Origin: Ruegeria sp. PrR005
GTDB lineage: Bacteria; Pseudomonadota; Alphaproteobacteria; Rhodobacterales; Rhodobacteraceae
Assembly: GCF_010500245.1 (NCBI RefSeq)
Contig: NZ_JAAGOX010000011.1
Span: forward strand, 124,001 to 188,000
Reading direction: 5' to 3'
Length of the DNA stretch: 64,000 nt
Part shown: piece after piece, positions 37,596 through 47,505 of the stretch
Layout of the letters: the number at the start of each line of letters is the position of its first letter
Numbering within the stretch: position 1 is the stretch's first letter
Notes under the pieces: generated by a model
The model's database searches: none
Seen by the model: only the letters and a program-made list of their open reading frames with translations
Told to the model about the DNA's origin: nothing
Made by a program: the position numbers and the translations under genes

Positions 37596-38375
37596 TTACG
37601 CAGACTTCTGCATGACGGGTCTGGACCGGCCATCGGCCCAGGCGCGCACCGCGTCACCAAATGCCGTGAACAGCGGCCGCGACACCGGGTCGTTCGCGGC
37701 ATCCCACTCGGGATGCCATTGAACCGACAGAGTAAAGCCCGGCGCGTCCTTGACATAGATCGCCTCGGGGGTTCCGTCGGGCGCCACACCATCGACAACC
37801 ACGCGGCAGCCCGGGCACTTGATCCCCTGGCCATGCAGGGTGTTCGTCATAACCTCGCTGGCGCCGAAAAGACGGTGGAAAACACCCCCCTCGTTGACAG
37901 TGACCACATGTCGAAGGGCGAACTTCTCCTCCAGCGTGCCATCCGGAGGCATCCGGTGGTTCATCCGCCCGGGCAGGTCGCGGATCTCCGGGTGCAATGT
38001 CCCGCCCAGCGCGACATTGACTTCCTGAAAGCCACGGCAGATGCCCAGAAAGGGTTGCCCGCGATCGACACAGGCCCGCACCAGCGGCAAGACAATGGCG
38101 TCCCGTGCCCGATCGAACTGCCCGTGCGCCTCGGTCTCATCCTCGCCATATTCCTCGGGGTGCACGTTTGGCCGCCCCCCGGTCAGCAGGAAGCCGTCGC
38201 AGGTTTCCAGCAACTCCTCCACCGAGACAAACCGGGGATCCGCCGGGATCAGCAGCGGCAGGCAGCCCGCCACATTCGCCACGGCATCCGAATTCATAGT
38301 CCCGCCAGCATGGGTCGGATATTGGTCGTTGATGAGATAGGAATTCCCGATGATCCCGACGACAGGCCGCGCCAT
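37596..38375 (-). CDS. gamma-glutamyl-gamma-aminobutyrate hydrolase-family class I glutamine amidotransferase (PuuD-like)
   Basis: 259 residues from ATG 38375 (the frame to 38405 adds ten unsupported residues). Class I GATase fold: the nucleophile cysteine is in FLGICRGFQEVNVALGG, and the catalytic His-x-Glu is in SVQWHPEWDA. PuuD-like enzymes hydrolyse gamma-glutamyl amides in putrescine breakdown. No puuA or puuB is next to it, so the exact substrate is open. It converges on the RTX/Hint gene, with nine bases between the stops. Confidence 0.88.
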   Translation of the reverse strand: MARPVVGIIGNSYLINDQYPTHAGGTMNSDAVANVAGCLPLLIPADPRFVSVEELLETCDGFLLTGGRPNVHPEEYGEDETEAHGQFDRARDAIVLPLVRACVDRGQPFLGICRGFQEVNVALGGTLHPEIRDLPGRMNHRMPPDGTLEEKFALRHVVTVNEGGVFHRLFGASEVMTNTLHGQGIKCPGCRVVVDGVAPDGTPEAIYVKDAPGFTLSVQWHPEWDAANDPVSRPLFTAFGDAVRAWADGRSRPVMQKSA

Positions 38376-38497
38376 GTTTCCCCTCTTGTCACATGCCTGA
38401 TACAAAGGTTATCCCGCTGTCCGGCAGCCCGCAACAGCAACAGCAGGCCCACAGGGGCGCAACCCCCTGTTCAAATGCGCACAATCGCAGCGTTGCC

Positions 38498-38923
38498 TCA
38501 GATTTCACCAGCAAGCCCGGCGGCCTCTATTCCCGCCATCGCGGCAATCGCGTCATTGTCCGAGGTATCGCCGGTCACGCCCACCGCCCCGATCACCGCG
38601 CCCTTCTTGTCCCGCACCAGCACTCCGCCCGGGACCGGGATCACCTTGCCGCCATAGACCCCGTTGACCGCCGCCATGAAATAGGCCTGCGCCTCTGCCC
38701 GCGCCATCTGCGCGGTTCCCGCCATGCCCAGCATGACCGCCCCATAAGCCTTGCCCTGGGCAATACCGAACCGTCCCGGCGCCGCGCCGTCCTCGCGCTC
38801 GAATGCGATCACATGACCGCCCGCATCCAGCACCACCACCGACAGCGGTTTGAGCTGCATTTCCCGGCCCTTCTCCAGCGCCTTGCGGATGATCACCCGC
38901 GCGCGCCGCAAGCTGACTGCCAT
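38498..38923 (-). CDS. glcG: GlcG/HbpS-family (DUF336) protein
   Basis: 141 residues from ATG 38923; the open frame to 39013 runs into the repeat element and is rejected. Family pattern: LSVVVLDAGGHVIAFERED, AYGAVMLGMA, GGVLVRDKKGAVIGAVGVTG. HbpS members bind heme or cobalamin; GlcG is a protein of unknown role encoded in the E. coli glycolate operon next to glcB. Here too it directly follows glcB on the same strand, with a dispersed repeat in the 86-base gap. The symbol rests on that linkage. Confidence 0.82.
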   Translation of the reverse strand: MAVSLRRARVIIRKALEKGREMQLKPLSVVVLDAGGHVIAFEREDGAAPGRFGIAQGKAYGAVMLGMAGTAQMARAEAQAYFMAAVNGVYGGKVIPVPGGVLVRDKKGAVIGAVGVTGDTSDNDAIAAMAGIEAAGLAGEI

Positions 38924-38937
38924 CTTTCTGCTCCCTG

Positions 38938-38995
38938 TTTCTTTCTGGTTGAAAATACTCTCGGGGGAGCGCGAGGGGGCAGACAGCCCCCTCGC
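38938..38995 (+). repeat. dispersed intergenic repeat, copy 2, with hairpin
   Basis: The core at 38938-38967 contains CTTTCTGGTTGAAAATACTC followed by TCGGGGG. A ten-base stem GCGAGGGGGC/GCCCCCTCGC follows (38971-38980 and 38986-38995, loop AGACA). It lies between glcB and glcG, in the orientation opposite to those genes. Confidence 0.85.
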
Positions 38996-39009
38996 TCCCG
39001 CATTCTCAA

Positions 39010-41157
39010 TCACGCACCAAGGCTGGCCTTCAGCTCAAGCCGCCGCGCATGCAGCACCGGCTCGGTATAGCCCGAAGGCTGCACCCGCCCCTTGAACACC
39101 AGATCGCAGGCCGCCTGAAAGGCGATGCCGTCAAACCCCGGCGCCATCGGGCGATAGGCCGGATCACTGGCGTTCTGGCCATCCACCACCTCGGCCATCT
39201 TGCGCATGGCCGCCATCACCTCTTGCGCGTCCACAACCCCATGATGCAGCCAGTTGGCGATGTGCTGGGCCGATATACGGCAGGTGGCGCGGTCCTCCAT
39301 CAGGCCCACATCATTGATGTCAGGCACCTTGGAACAGCCCACGCCCTGATCGACCCACCGCACGACATAGCCCAGGATGCCCTGCGCATTGTTCTCGACC
39401 TCGCGGCGGATCTGCTCGGGCGACCATTTGCGGAAACTGGCCAGGGGGATTTCCAGGATCCCGTCCACATGCGCCCGCCGCCCACCGGCCTTGAGCGCCT
39501 TTTGCACCGCAAAGACATCGACCTTGTGATAATGCAGCGCATGCAGGGTGGCGGCCGTCGGGCTAGGCACCCATGCGCAGTTGGCACCCGCCTTGGGGTG
39601 TTCGATCTTGGTCTCGATCATCGCCGCCATCTTGTCGGGCATGGCCCACATGCCCTTGCCGATCTGGGCCTTGCCCGAAAGGCCGCATTCCAGACCGACA
39701 TCGACATTGAGGTTCTCATAGGCGGTGATCCAGGACTTGCGTTTGATGAAATCCTTGCGGCTGAACGGCCCTGCCTCCATCGAGGTATGGATCTCGTCGC
39801 CGGTGCGGTCAAGGAAGCCCGTGTTGATGAAGCAGACCCGCGATTTGGCGGCGCGGATACATTCCTTGAGATTGACGCTGGTGCGCCGCTCCTCGTCCAT
39901 GATGCCGATCTTGACCGTGTCGCGCGGCAGGCCGAGAATATCCTCGACCATGTCGAAGATCTCGACGGCAAAACCCACCTCTTCCGGCCCGTGCATCTTG
40001 GGCTTGACCACATAGACCGAACCCGCGACCGAGTTGCCGCCATCACGTTTCAGGTCATGCATGGCGATCAAAGTGGTACAGAGGGCGTCCATCAGACCCT
40101 CTCCGATTTCGCCACCTTCACCGTCCAGAACCGCTGGGTTGGTCATCAGGTGACCGACATTGCGAACCAGCATCAGCGCCCGGCCCTTGACTGTCAGGTC
40201 GGAACCGTCCGGCGCGGTATAGCTGCGGTCGGCATTGAGGGCGCGGGTAAAGGTTCCGCCGCCCTTGCTCACCTCCTCGGTCAGGTCGCCGCGCATCAGG
40301 CCCAGCCAGTTGGAATAGGCCAGCACCTTATCCTCGGCATCGACGCAGGCGACCGAATCCTCGCAATCCATAATCGCCGATACGGCGCTTTCCATGACCA
40401 CATCCGCCAGTCCGGCCTGATCGCGACTGCCTACGGGATGCGTGCGGTCGAACACCAGTTCCACATGCAGACCGTTGTTGCGCAGCAAGACTGCCGATGG
40501 CGCCTTGTGATGACCGCGGAAGCCGACAAATTTCTCAGGATTCGCCAAAGGCTGGTCATCAACCAGAAGCGCCCCGTCATGCACGTGGTAACGTCGCGCG
40601 TCGGCGTGGCTGGTCCCCTTGATTGGAAACGCCTCGTCCAGGAACACCCGCGCCCGTGCCACAACCCTTGCGCCGCGACCCCGGTCGTATCCGCCGGCCG
40701 GGGCCGCCCCCCCCATGGCATCGGTGCCGTAGAATGCGTCGTACAGGCTGCCCCAGCGGGCATTGGCCGCGTTCAGCGCATAGCGCGCGTTGGTTATTGG
40801 CACCACTAGCTGCGGGCCAGGAACGGTTGCGATCTCGGGGTCGACATTCGCGGTTTCGATCTCGAAGGCCTCGCCCTCGGGCAAGAGATAGCCGATCTCA
40901 CTCAGAAACGCCTTATAGGCCTCATGGTCGTGCGGCTGATCGCGATGCGCGATATGCCATGCATCGATGCGGGCCTGAAGATCCTCGCGTTTGGCCAGGA
41001 GCGCCCGGTTCTTCGGCCCCAGTTCGGCCACCATCCGCGCCAGACCTGTCCAAAAGGTCTCCGCCGTCACACCGGTTCCAGGCAATGCCTTATCTTCCAC
41101 AAAAGCGGCCAGTTCCCCCGCCACCTGCAACCCGCTCCGATCAACCCTGCCCGCCAT
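39010..41157 (-). CDS. glcB: malate synthase G
   Basis: 715 residues from ATG 41157, preceded by GGAGGG; the usual size of the monomeric G isoform. Signatures include [50 protein letters not shown] and SSAKE-type C-terminal region [20 protein letters not shown]. It condenses glyoxylate with acetyl-CoA to malate in glycolate/glyoxylate metabolism. The GlcG-type gene follows. It is divergent from pepN across 222 bases. Confidence 0.97.
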   Translation of the reverse strand: MAGRVDRSGLQVAGELAAFVEDKALPGTGVTAETFWTGLARMVAELGPKNRALLAKREDLQARIDAWHIAHRDQPHDHEAYKAFLSEIGYLLPEGEAFEIETANVDPEIATVPGPQLVVPITNARYALNAANARWGSLYDAFYGTDAMGGAAPAGGYDRGRGARVVARARVFLDEAFPIKGTSHADARRYHVHDGALLVDDQPLANPEKFVGFRGHHKAPSAVLLRNNGLHVELVFDRTHPVGSRDQAGLADVVMESAVSAIMDCEDSVACVDAEDKVLAYSNWLGLMRGDLTEEVSKGGGTFTRALNADRSYTAPDGSDLTVKGRALMLVRNVGHLMTNPAVLDGEGGEIGEGLMDALCTTLIAMHDLKRDGGNSVAGSVYVVKPKMHGPEEVGFAVEIFDMVEDILGLPRDTVKIGIMDEERRTSVNLKECIRAAKSRVCFINTGFLDRTGDEIHTSMEAGPFSRKDFIKRKSWITAYENLNVDVGLECGLSGKAQIGKGMWAMPDKMAAMIETKIEHPKAGANCAWVPSPTAATLHALHYHKVDVFAVQKALKAGGRRAHVDGILEIPLASFRKWSPEQIRREVENNAQGILGYVVRWVDQGVGCSKVPDINDVGLMEDRATCRISAQHIANWLHHGVVDAQEVMAAMRKMAEVVDGQNASDPAYRPMAPGFDGIAFQAACDLVFKGRVQPSGYTEPVLHARRLELKASLGA

Positions 41158-41379
41158 GCGCAGCCCTCCAGCCTCAAAATTCGTGTGCAACCGTATGCCG
41201 GTTCCAATTAGAACGAAAGTTTCCGATAGGCAACAATTCGGTAAATCTATTTGACCAATTACCAAGGTGTATTCTCTACTCCGCCCACGGGGCGACCACG
41301 TCCGGGACAGGCGCATGGCTTGCGCCCCCTTCGCGTTCTTCCTAACGTCGCGAACAATCCGTTACAGACCGAGGTTCCA

Positions 41380-43932
41380 ATGCGCGATGCCGCCCCCGCC
41401 ACCATCTATCTCAAAGACTACGCCCCATTCGGTTTTGTGGCGGACTCGGTTCACCTGACCTTCGACCTCGATCCGCATCGGACCCGGGTCAGCGCGCGGA
41501 TCGAGTTTCGCCCGAACCCCGAAACCAGCGACCGCACCTTTTTCCTGCACGGCGAAAAACTTCGCCTGATCCGGGCCGCCATCGATGGTGTCGAGGTCGA
41601 ACCGGATCTCACCGATACCGGCCTGACCTGCGCCGTCCCCGACGCGCCCTTTGTCTGGGAAGCCGAGGTCGAGATCGACCCGGGCGCGAATACCGCGCTC
41701 GAAGGTCTTTATCTGTCTAACGGCATGTATTGCACCCAGTGCGAGGCCGAAGGGTTCCGCAAGATCACCTATTATCCTGACCGCCCCGATGTGATGAGCA
41801 CCTTTACCGTGCGCATCAACGGCCCACACCCGGTGCTGCTGTCCAACGGTAACCCGATGGCAAGCGGCGAGGGCTTTGCAGAATGGCATGACCCATGGCC
41901 GAAACCAGCCTATCTCTTTGCGCTGGTGGCCGGGGATCTGGTCGCCCATTCCGACGGGTTCACCACCGTTTCGGGCCGCGAGGTCGATCTGAACCTCTGG
42001 GTCCGGCCGGGAGACGAGGGCAAATGCGCCTTTGGCATGGAGGCGCTGAAGAAATCCATGCGCTGGGACGAAGAGGTCTATGGCCGCGAATACGATCTGG
42101 ACGTGTTCAACATCGTTGCGGTCGACGATTTCAACATGGGCGCGATGGAGAACAAGGGGCTCAACATCTTCAACTCGGCCGCCGTGCTGGCCAGCCCCGA
42201 GACCTCGACCGACGACAATTTCGAACGGATCGAGGCGATCATCGCGCATGAGTATTTCCACAACTGGACCGGCAACCGCATCACCTGCCGCGACTGGTTC
42301 CAGCTCTGCCTCAAGGAAGGGCTGACCGTGTTCCGCGATGCCCAATTCACCTCGGATATGCGCAGCGCGCCGGTCAAGCGCATCCGCGACGTGATCGAAT
42401 TACGCGCCCGCCAGTTTCCCGAGGATCAGGGCCCGCTCAGCCATCCGGTGCGGCCCGAGAGCTTTCAGGAGATCAACAACTTCTACACCGCCACCGTATA
42501 CGAAAAGGGTGCCGAGGTGATCGGCATGCTCAAACGGCTGGTAGGCGACCGGGCCTATGCCGAGGCGCTGGACCTCTATTTCGCCCGCCATGACGGACAG
42601 GCCTGCACCATCGAGGACTGGCTCAAGGTGTTTGAGGATGTCACGGGGCGCGACCTGTCGCAGTTCAAGCGCTGGTACAGCCAGGCCGGAACGCCGCGCA
42701 TCATGGTCGAGGAAGACTGGCAGGGCGGCACCTATACCCTGACCCTGTCGCAAACGACGCCGTCCACCCCAGGCCAGCCCGACAAGCTGCCGCAGGTGAT
42801 CCCGGTCGCGGTGGGTCTTCTGGGGCCGAATGGCGACGAGGTGCGGCCAACCCAGGTGCTGGAATTCGCGCGTGCGCGCCAGAGTTTCACTTTCGACGGG
42901 CTGGCCGCCCGCCCGGTACCGTCGATCCTGCGCGAATTCTCGGCCCCCGTGGTACTGGAACGCGAAACCACCGCCGCCGAACGGGCCTTTCTTTTGGCCC
43001 ATGACACCGATCCCTTCAACCGCTGGGAAGCGGGCCGCACCCTGGCCGAGGAATGCCTGCTGGCGATGATCACCAAAGGGGCCGCGCCGGATGCCGACTA
43101 CCTGAACGGTCTGCTGGCGGTGGTGCGGGACGACACGCTGGACCCGGCCTATCGCGCGCTCATGCTCGGCCTGCCCAGCCAGTCGGAAATGGCCGCAACC
43201 CTGCACCGGTGCGGCGTGACCCCGGACCCGCAGGCGATCTGGGACGCGACCGATACGCTGCGCCAGTCCACCGCCCAGCACTTTCAGGACCTGCTGCCGC
43301 GCCTGCGCGCGGAAACGCAGGTGGATCAGCCCTTTGCCCCGGATGCCGAGCAATCGGGCAAGCGCGCGCTTGGTGGCGCGGCGCTGGCTCTGCTCACGCG
43401 CCTCGACGGTGGCGCGCAGGCGACAAACGACTATGGCCGGGCCGATAACATGACCCTGCAACTTTCGGCCCTGTCCTGCCTGCTCAAGGCGGGCAAGGGA
43501 CAGGCGGAACTGGCAGCCTTCTATGACCAATGGCAGCATGACCGGCTGGTGATCGACAAGTGGTTCGGGTTGCAGGTCGGTCTTTCTGCCCCGGAAAAAG
43601 TGGCGGAAACCGCACGTGCCCTGACCGGGCACGCGGATTTCAACTGGAAAAACCCCAACCGGTTCCGCGCCCTGTTTGGCCCGCTGGCCATGCATCACGC
43701 GGGCTTCCATTTTACCGGTGGTGCCGCCTACGAGCTGCTGGCCGATTGGCTGATCCGGCTCGACCCGGTGAACCCGCAGACCACGGCGCGCATGTGTTCC
43801 GCCTTCCAGACCTGGCGGCGGTACGATGCAGGCCGGCAGTCGCTGATCGGGGGCCAGCTCGACCGCATCCTCGCCCAACCCGGCCTGAGCCGCGACACAA
43901 CCGAAATGCTGACCCGCATCAAAGGAGCCTGA
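41380..43932 (+). CDS. pepN: aminopeptidase N (M1 family)
   Basis: 850 residues from ATG 41380 with GAGG upstream; the open frame from 41251 is rejected because its first 43 residues are unlike the family. The exopeptidase motif GAMEN is at about 254-258 and the zinc motif HEYFHNWTGNR at about 290-300, followed by the third ligand Glu in LKEGLTVFRD. The long C-terminal helical domain is typical of the bacterial PepN type. Cytosolic removal of N-terminal residues from peptides, complementary to the peptide uptake locus. The next SDR gene starts three bases after the stop. Confidence 0.96.
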   Translation: MRDAAPATIYLKDYAPFGFVADSVHLTFDLDPHRTRVSARIEFRPNPETSDRTFFLHGEKLRLIRAAIDGVEVEPDLTDTGLTCAVPDAPFVWEAEVEIDPGANTALEGLYLSNGMYCTQCEAEGFRKITYYPDRPDVMSTFTVRINGPHPVLLSNGNPMASGEGFAEWHDPWPKPAYLFALVAGDLVAHSDGFTTVSGREVDLNLWVRPGDEGKCAFGMEALKKSMRWDEEVYGREYDLDVFNIVAVDDFNMGAMENKGLNIFNSAAVLASPETSTDDNFERIEAIIAHEYFHNWTGNRITCRDWFQLCLKEGLTVFRDAQFTSDMRSAPVKRIRDVIELRARQFPEDQGPLSHPVRPESFQEINNFYTATVYEKGAEVIGMLKRLVGDRAYAEALDLYFARHDGQACTIEDWLKVFEDVTGRDLSQFKRWYSQAGTPRIMVEEDWQGGTYTLTLSQTTPSTPGQPDKLPQVIPVAVGLLGPNGDEVRPTQVLEFARARQSFTFDGLAARPVPSILREFSAPVVLERETTAAERAFLLAHDTDPFNRWEAGRTLAEECLLAMITKGAAPDADYLNGLLAVVRDDTLDPAYRALMLGLPSQSEMAATLHRCGVTPDPQAIWDATDTLRQSTAQHFQDLLPRLRAETQVDQPFAPDAEQSGKRALGGAALALLTRLDGGAQATNDYGRADNMTLQLSALSCLLKAGKGQAELAAFYDQWQHDRLVIDKWFGLQVGLSAPEKVAETARALTGHADFNWKNPNRFRALFGPLAMHHAGFHFTGGAAYELLADWLIRLDPVNPQTTARMCSAFQTWRRYDAGRQSLIGGQLDRILAQPGLSRDTTEMLTRIKGA

Positions 43933-43935
43933 GCC

Positions 43936-44676
43936 ATGCGCAAGACCCTTCTCATCACCGGCGCCAGCGCCGGTATCGGCGCCGCGACCGCCCGTCTGGC
44001 CGCCGCCCGCGGCTATGATCTGGCGCTGAACTATCGCAGCGACCACGCCGGCGCCGAGGCCGTGGCCGAAGCCGCGCGCGCGGCCGGTGCGCAGGTCATC
44101 CTCTGCCCCGCCGATGTCGCCGACCCCGAGCAGATCGAGCAGTTGTACGCCGCCGTCGATGCGACCTTTCCGCGACTCGATGCGCTGGTCAACAACGCCG
44201 GGATCGTCGACATGACGGCCAAGGTCACCGACCTGACCCATTCCCGCCTGCGTCGCATGTTCGACGTCAACGTGATCGGGGCCATCCTGGTCGCCAAAGA
44301 GGCTGTTCTGCGCATGCAGGCCCATGATCAGGGCGGCGCCATCGTCAACATTTCCTCAGCCGCCGCGCGGCTGGGCTCGGCCAATCAATACGTGGATTAT
44401 GCCGCCTCCAAGGCCGCAATCGACACGTTCACCAAGGGATTGGGCGACGAGGTTGCCGGCCAGAACATCCGCGTGAACGCCATCCGGCCCGGCCTGATCG
44501 AAACCGAGTTGCACGGCAAGGGCGGCGAGGCGGACCGGGCCCAGCGTCTGGCCCATATGGTACCGATGAAACGCACCGGATCGGCAGAGGAAGTCGCCGA
44601 GGCTATCCTGTACCTCTTGTCGGATGCGGCCTCCTACATCACCTCGACCACGCTCGACGTCACCGGCGGACGGTGA
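43936..44676 (+). CDS. short-chain dehydrogenase/reductase (SDR)
   Basis: 246 residues. Motifs: TGASAGIGAATARLAA for the dinucleotide, LVNNAGIVD, catalytic Ser in NISSAAARLG and Tyr-Lys in DYAASKAA, NAIRPGLIETELH, and the end TTLDVTGGR. It resembles FabG-like or glucose/3-ketoacyl reductases that use NADP(H), with substrate unknown. It is packed between pepN (three-base gap) and a membrane protein gene whose GTG start overlaps its stop. Confidence 0.9.
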   Translation: MRKTLLITGASAGIGAATARLAAARGYDLALNYRSDHAGAEAVAEAARAAGAQVILCPADVADPEQIEQLYAAVDATFPRLDALVNNAGIVDMTAKVTDLTHSRLRRMFDVNVIGAILVAKEAVLRMQAHDQGGAIVNISSAAARLGSANQYVDYAASKAAIDTFTKGLGDEVAGQNIRVNAIRPGLIETELHGKGGEADRAQRLAHMVPMKRTGSAEEVAEAILYLLSDAASYITSTTLDVTGGR

Positions 44677-45104
44677 CCGCGCCCATCCGATACGTTCGCC
44701 ATGCCCGCAGCCCCCGCAATATCGCTATCGTCTTTGCGGTCTGGGCGGGGCTGGCGGCGCTTGTTCTGCTGTTCGACGCGGCCTGGAGGCTGATGGCGAT
44801 TTTTGTCCTGCCCACCCTGCCCCTGATCTGGGAGATCGCCAGCGACCGCCAGTCCGGGCTTGAGATGGACGACACCCGTCTCAACTGGTTCTCCGGTCGC
44901 ATGAGCGGCACCACCGATCTGAACGAGATCGAACAGATCCGCATGGATACCCGCTGGGATTTCTCGGTTCGCACCACGCTGTGCCTCAGATCGGGCCAGC
45001 GCGTGCGTCTGCCCCAGGAATGCACTCCGCCCCATCGCGCTTTCGAGGAGGTGTTGAAAGAGCGGGGGCTGGCCGTCATTCGGCACCATTTCGCTCGCTT
45101 CTAG
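44673..45104 (+). CDS. small membrane protein with PH-like soluble part, function unknown
   Basis: 143 residues from GTG 44673, overlapping the SDR stop by four bases (GTGA), which suggests coupled translation. Two adjacent hydrophobic segments (NIAIVFAVWAGLAALVLLF and LMAIFVLPTLPLIWEIA) are followed by about 80 residues of alternating beta pattern (RLNWFSGRMSG, RTTLCLRSGQRVRLP) like bacterial PH-domain proteins. I do not recognise a named family. The gene order pepN-SDR-this gene looks like one operon. Confidence 0.65.
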   Translation: MTAPIRYVRHARSPRNIAIVFAVWAGLAALVLLFDAAWRLMAIFVLPTLPLIWEIASDRQSGLEMDDTRLNWFSGRMSGTTDLNEIEQIRMDTRWDFSVRTTLCLRSGQRVRLPQECTPPHRAFEEVLKERGLAVIRHHFARF

Positions 45105-45243
45105 CGGATTGATGCCGAGACAACGGCAATCCCCGAGAGTGCCCCAAAACTTGACCTGAAACACCCAGACTGGGCCATGTTTGTGCCGCAAATCAGCATC
45201 ACCCTGACGACATCAACAACACTAAGGCTGGTCGTTAAAAAGT

Positions 45244-46509
45244 ATGCTGCACCTTGCTCGCACCTTTCTGAGTACCCTGCCGAACCTGGCCGCGCGTCGT
45301 TCCCGTCGCGCGGCCAATTTTTCGGCATCCCCGGTCGCAGCCGAGATGGGCCGCCTGGAGGATTCGCTGTCCATTCCGATCGCCGATCACAGCCGCGACG
45401 AGAATGAATGCCGCGAGGCCCGCATGCGGGGCCAGTTTCTGGCCAGACAGGACCGCTGGACCGAGTTGAGCGCTGAAATCCGCGCGGCGGATAAGGAACG
45501 TGCCCGTACCAGCGGCGGAACCCCGATCGCCGATCTTCTGGCCTTTGGCGCGCGCTGCGATGTGGTCAGCGCCCTCGAAGAGGCGTTGGAAGACAACGGC
45601 CGCAAGTCGGATGTGCCCCTGACCGCCGGTATTCGCGGGCTCGAATTCGTACTCCAGGATCATCCCACCGACCCCTATATCTCGCTGATCGTCGCTCTAG
45701 CTCACATCGACATGGCATGGATCTGGAGAGGACCTGTCCGGGACACTATCATTCCCAAATTGAACAAACAGAAATGTGCGGCCCATTTCGACCGCGCAGG
45801 CACCATCCTTGCGCGCTGGTGCAGCCTGGAATTGAACAGTCCGATCCTTCAGGCGGCCTGTTGCTCGATGCTGGCCGGCCGCAGGGAACAGGAGAGGTAT
45901 GTCGCGGATTGTTACGAGGATCTGATCGACCTCGACCCGCGGAACCCGCGTCACATGCGGGCCTTGGGCAACCACCTGCTGCCGCGCTGGTTCGGGTCGT
46001 ACCAGGATCTGGAGCTCGAAGCGCGCCGCACTGCCGCACGGACCCAGGATATCTGGGGCGCAGGAGGGTACACCTGGGTCTGTTTTGACGCCATCGCATT
46101 GGACGAAAACGCCTGTGCCCGGGTCGACGTCGACTTCTTTGTCGACGGGCTGCGCGATATCGTCGCCGCCCGACCCGAGCAGGAGATGGTCAACCTTCTG
46201 GCCGCCTATTGCGCGGTGACGCTGCGCGCGGGCTTCGGCCTGAGCGAGGATGCCGATATGCCCCGGGTCCGGATCTGCCAGGCGACGGAATGGCTTATCC
46301 GCGATCATCTGACCGAGGTACACCCCTTGATCTGGGCCCATGCCGCCGACGGGTTCGCGAACAACATGAGGGTGACTTCCCCCGGTCGCTTTGCGGCACG
46401 GGGACGGGCCGACGCGCTGCACGCGATCGCCGACCTTTTCCGCGACGAGATCCGGCGCGGCAACCGCGTGGTGTTTACCCCGGATGGCCCGCAACTGCAC
46501 GGAATCTGA
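45244..46509 (+). CDS. hypothetical helical (TPR-like) protein
   Basis: 421 residues from ATG 45244; no clear ribosome binding site, and ATG 45346 is an alternative start. The protein is mostly alpha-helical with Trp/Asp/Arg-rich segments (DPRNPRHMRALGNHLLPRW, DPYISLIVALAHIDMAWIW) spaced like TPR or SEL1 repeats. No signal peptide, catalytic motif or membrane segment is evident. I do not recognise the family. It stands alone, 139 bases after the membrane protein, and converges on the epimerase gene 12 bases away. Confidence 0.65.
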   Translation: MLHLARTFLSTLPNLAARRSRRAANFSASPVAAEMGRLEDSLSIPIADHSRDENECREARMRGQFLARQDRWTELSAEIRAADKERARTSGGTPIADLLAFGARCDVVSALEEALEDNGRKSDVPLTAGIRGLEFVLQDHPTDPYISLIVALAHIDMAWIWRGPVRDTIIPKLNKQKCAAHFDRAGTILARWCSLELNSPILQAACCSMLAGRREQERYVADCYEDLIDLDPRNPRHMRALGNHLLPRWFGSYQDLELEARRTAARTQDIWGAGGYTWVCFDAIALDENACARVDVDFFVDGLRDIVAARPEQEMVNLLAAYCAVTLRAGFGLSEDADMPRVRICQATEWLIRDHLTEVHPLIWAHAADGFANNMRVTSPGRFAARGRADALHAIADLFRDEIRRGNRVVFTPDGPQLHGI

Positions 46510-46521
46510 ACGCCAGCGGTC

Positions 46522-47364
46522 TCACAGACACTGCAAGAAATCGCGGTGGGCAGGCCGCCAGCCCACCGCGGCCAGCCGGGGCGCGGCCAGTCTCTGATCC
46601 AGCATCGGCCCAAATGCGCTGTTGCCGTGGCGTGCCAGGGCCTCGGCCCGGTCCAGCACCCGGATGCGCGCATCCGGTGCGGCCACAGCGCGCGCGATCT
46701 CGCCCACCGGGCGACCCGGTTCGGCGGTCGCGAGGAAATGGCCACCCTGCCCCGGCAACCCGGCCAGCAGCAGATAGGCCTGTGCCAGATCATCGGCATG
46801 CACCAGCGGCCAGCGGATCGCCGGATCGCCCAGGATCTCGACATCGGGCGCACGGAACCGCGCCAGCATGCCGCCGCCGTCGCTGTCATAGACCGCGCCG
46901 GGATGCAGCACCGCCAGATCGACAGCATTGCTCGCGTCCAGCATCGCAACGGTGTCGAGCATCCAGCCCCAGGGCGTGGCGGGGTCAAACGGCGCGGTTT
47001 CATCCCTGACCTGCCCGCCGGTATCGCCGTAAAGCCATATGCCGCCTGTATAAATCAGGCGCGGGCGCTCTCCGGTATCACGCGCGGCCATCACCAGCGC
47101 CTCCATCGCGACGCGGTCGACCGCGCCCATATCCGGGCCGAATGTGGCCGCGGCATGGATGATGGCATCCTCCGCCACCGCCTCTGCCGCCCAAACCTCG
47201 GGCAAACGCAGATCACCGCGACAGACCTGCCCTCCGTCACGCTCGACCTGTGTGGCCGCTTGGTCGGACCGGGCCAGCCCGGTCACCTGATGCCCCGCCG
47301 CGACGCCAGCGCGCAGAACCGCGCGCCCGACCAGCCCACTGGCCCCTGTCACAAACAGCCTCAT
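46522..47364 (-). CDS. NAD(P)-dependent epimerase/dehydratase-like (extended SDR) protein
   Basis: 280 residues from ATG 47364, with GGGAGG eight bases upstream. Rossmann motif at the N terminus (LFVTGASGLVGRAVLRAG). It has DLRLPEVWAAEAVAEDAIIH, YTGGIWLYGDTGG where the catalytic Tyr region lies, and VDLAVLHPGAVYDSDGGG. It looks like the atypical SDRs annotated as nucleoside-diphosphate-sugar epimerases; the YxxxK motif is not clear, so sugar epimerase activity is doubtful. It is divergent from gatB. Confidence 0.8.
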   Translation of the reverse strand: MRLFVTGASGLVGRAVLRAGVAAGHQVTGLARSDQAATQVERDGGQVCRGDLRLPEVWAAEAVAEDAIIHAAATFGPDMGAVDRVAMEALVMAARDTGERPRLIYTGGIWLYGDTGGQVRDETAPFDPATPWGWMLDTVAMLDASNAVDLAVLHPGAVYDSDGGGMLARFRAPDVEILGDPAIRWPLVHADDLAQAYLLLAGLPGQGGHFLATAEPGRPVGEIARAVAAPDARIRVLDRAEALARHGNSAFGPMLDQRLAAPRLAAVGWRPAHRDFLQCL

Positions 47365-47505
47365 TTCCGTGCCTCCCATCTGGATTCGCTCCAACTTGCC
47401 GCCTCAACCATGGTTGAGATCAACCCCCTTTCCCCTTGCCCCCTTGCCCAACGCCGCCTGCGGGCCTAGAAGGCGGCTTGTACCAAGCGGACAAGAGGCA
47501 CACCC

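Noticed and set aside
42400-44325. A 641-codon open frame antisense to pepN and the following SDR
   Set aside because: It spans two well-supported plus-strand genes and has no recognisable domain.
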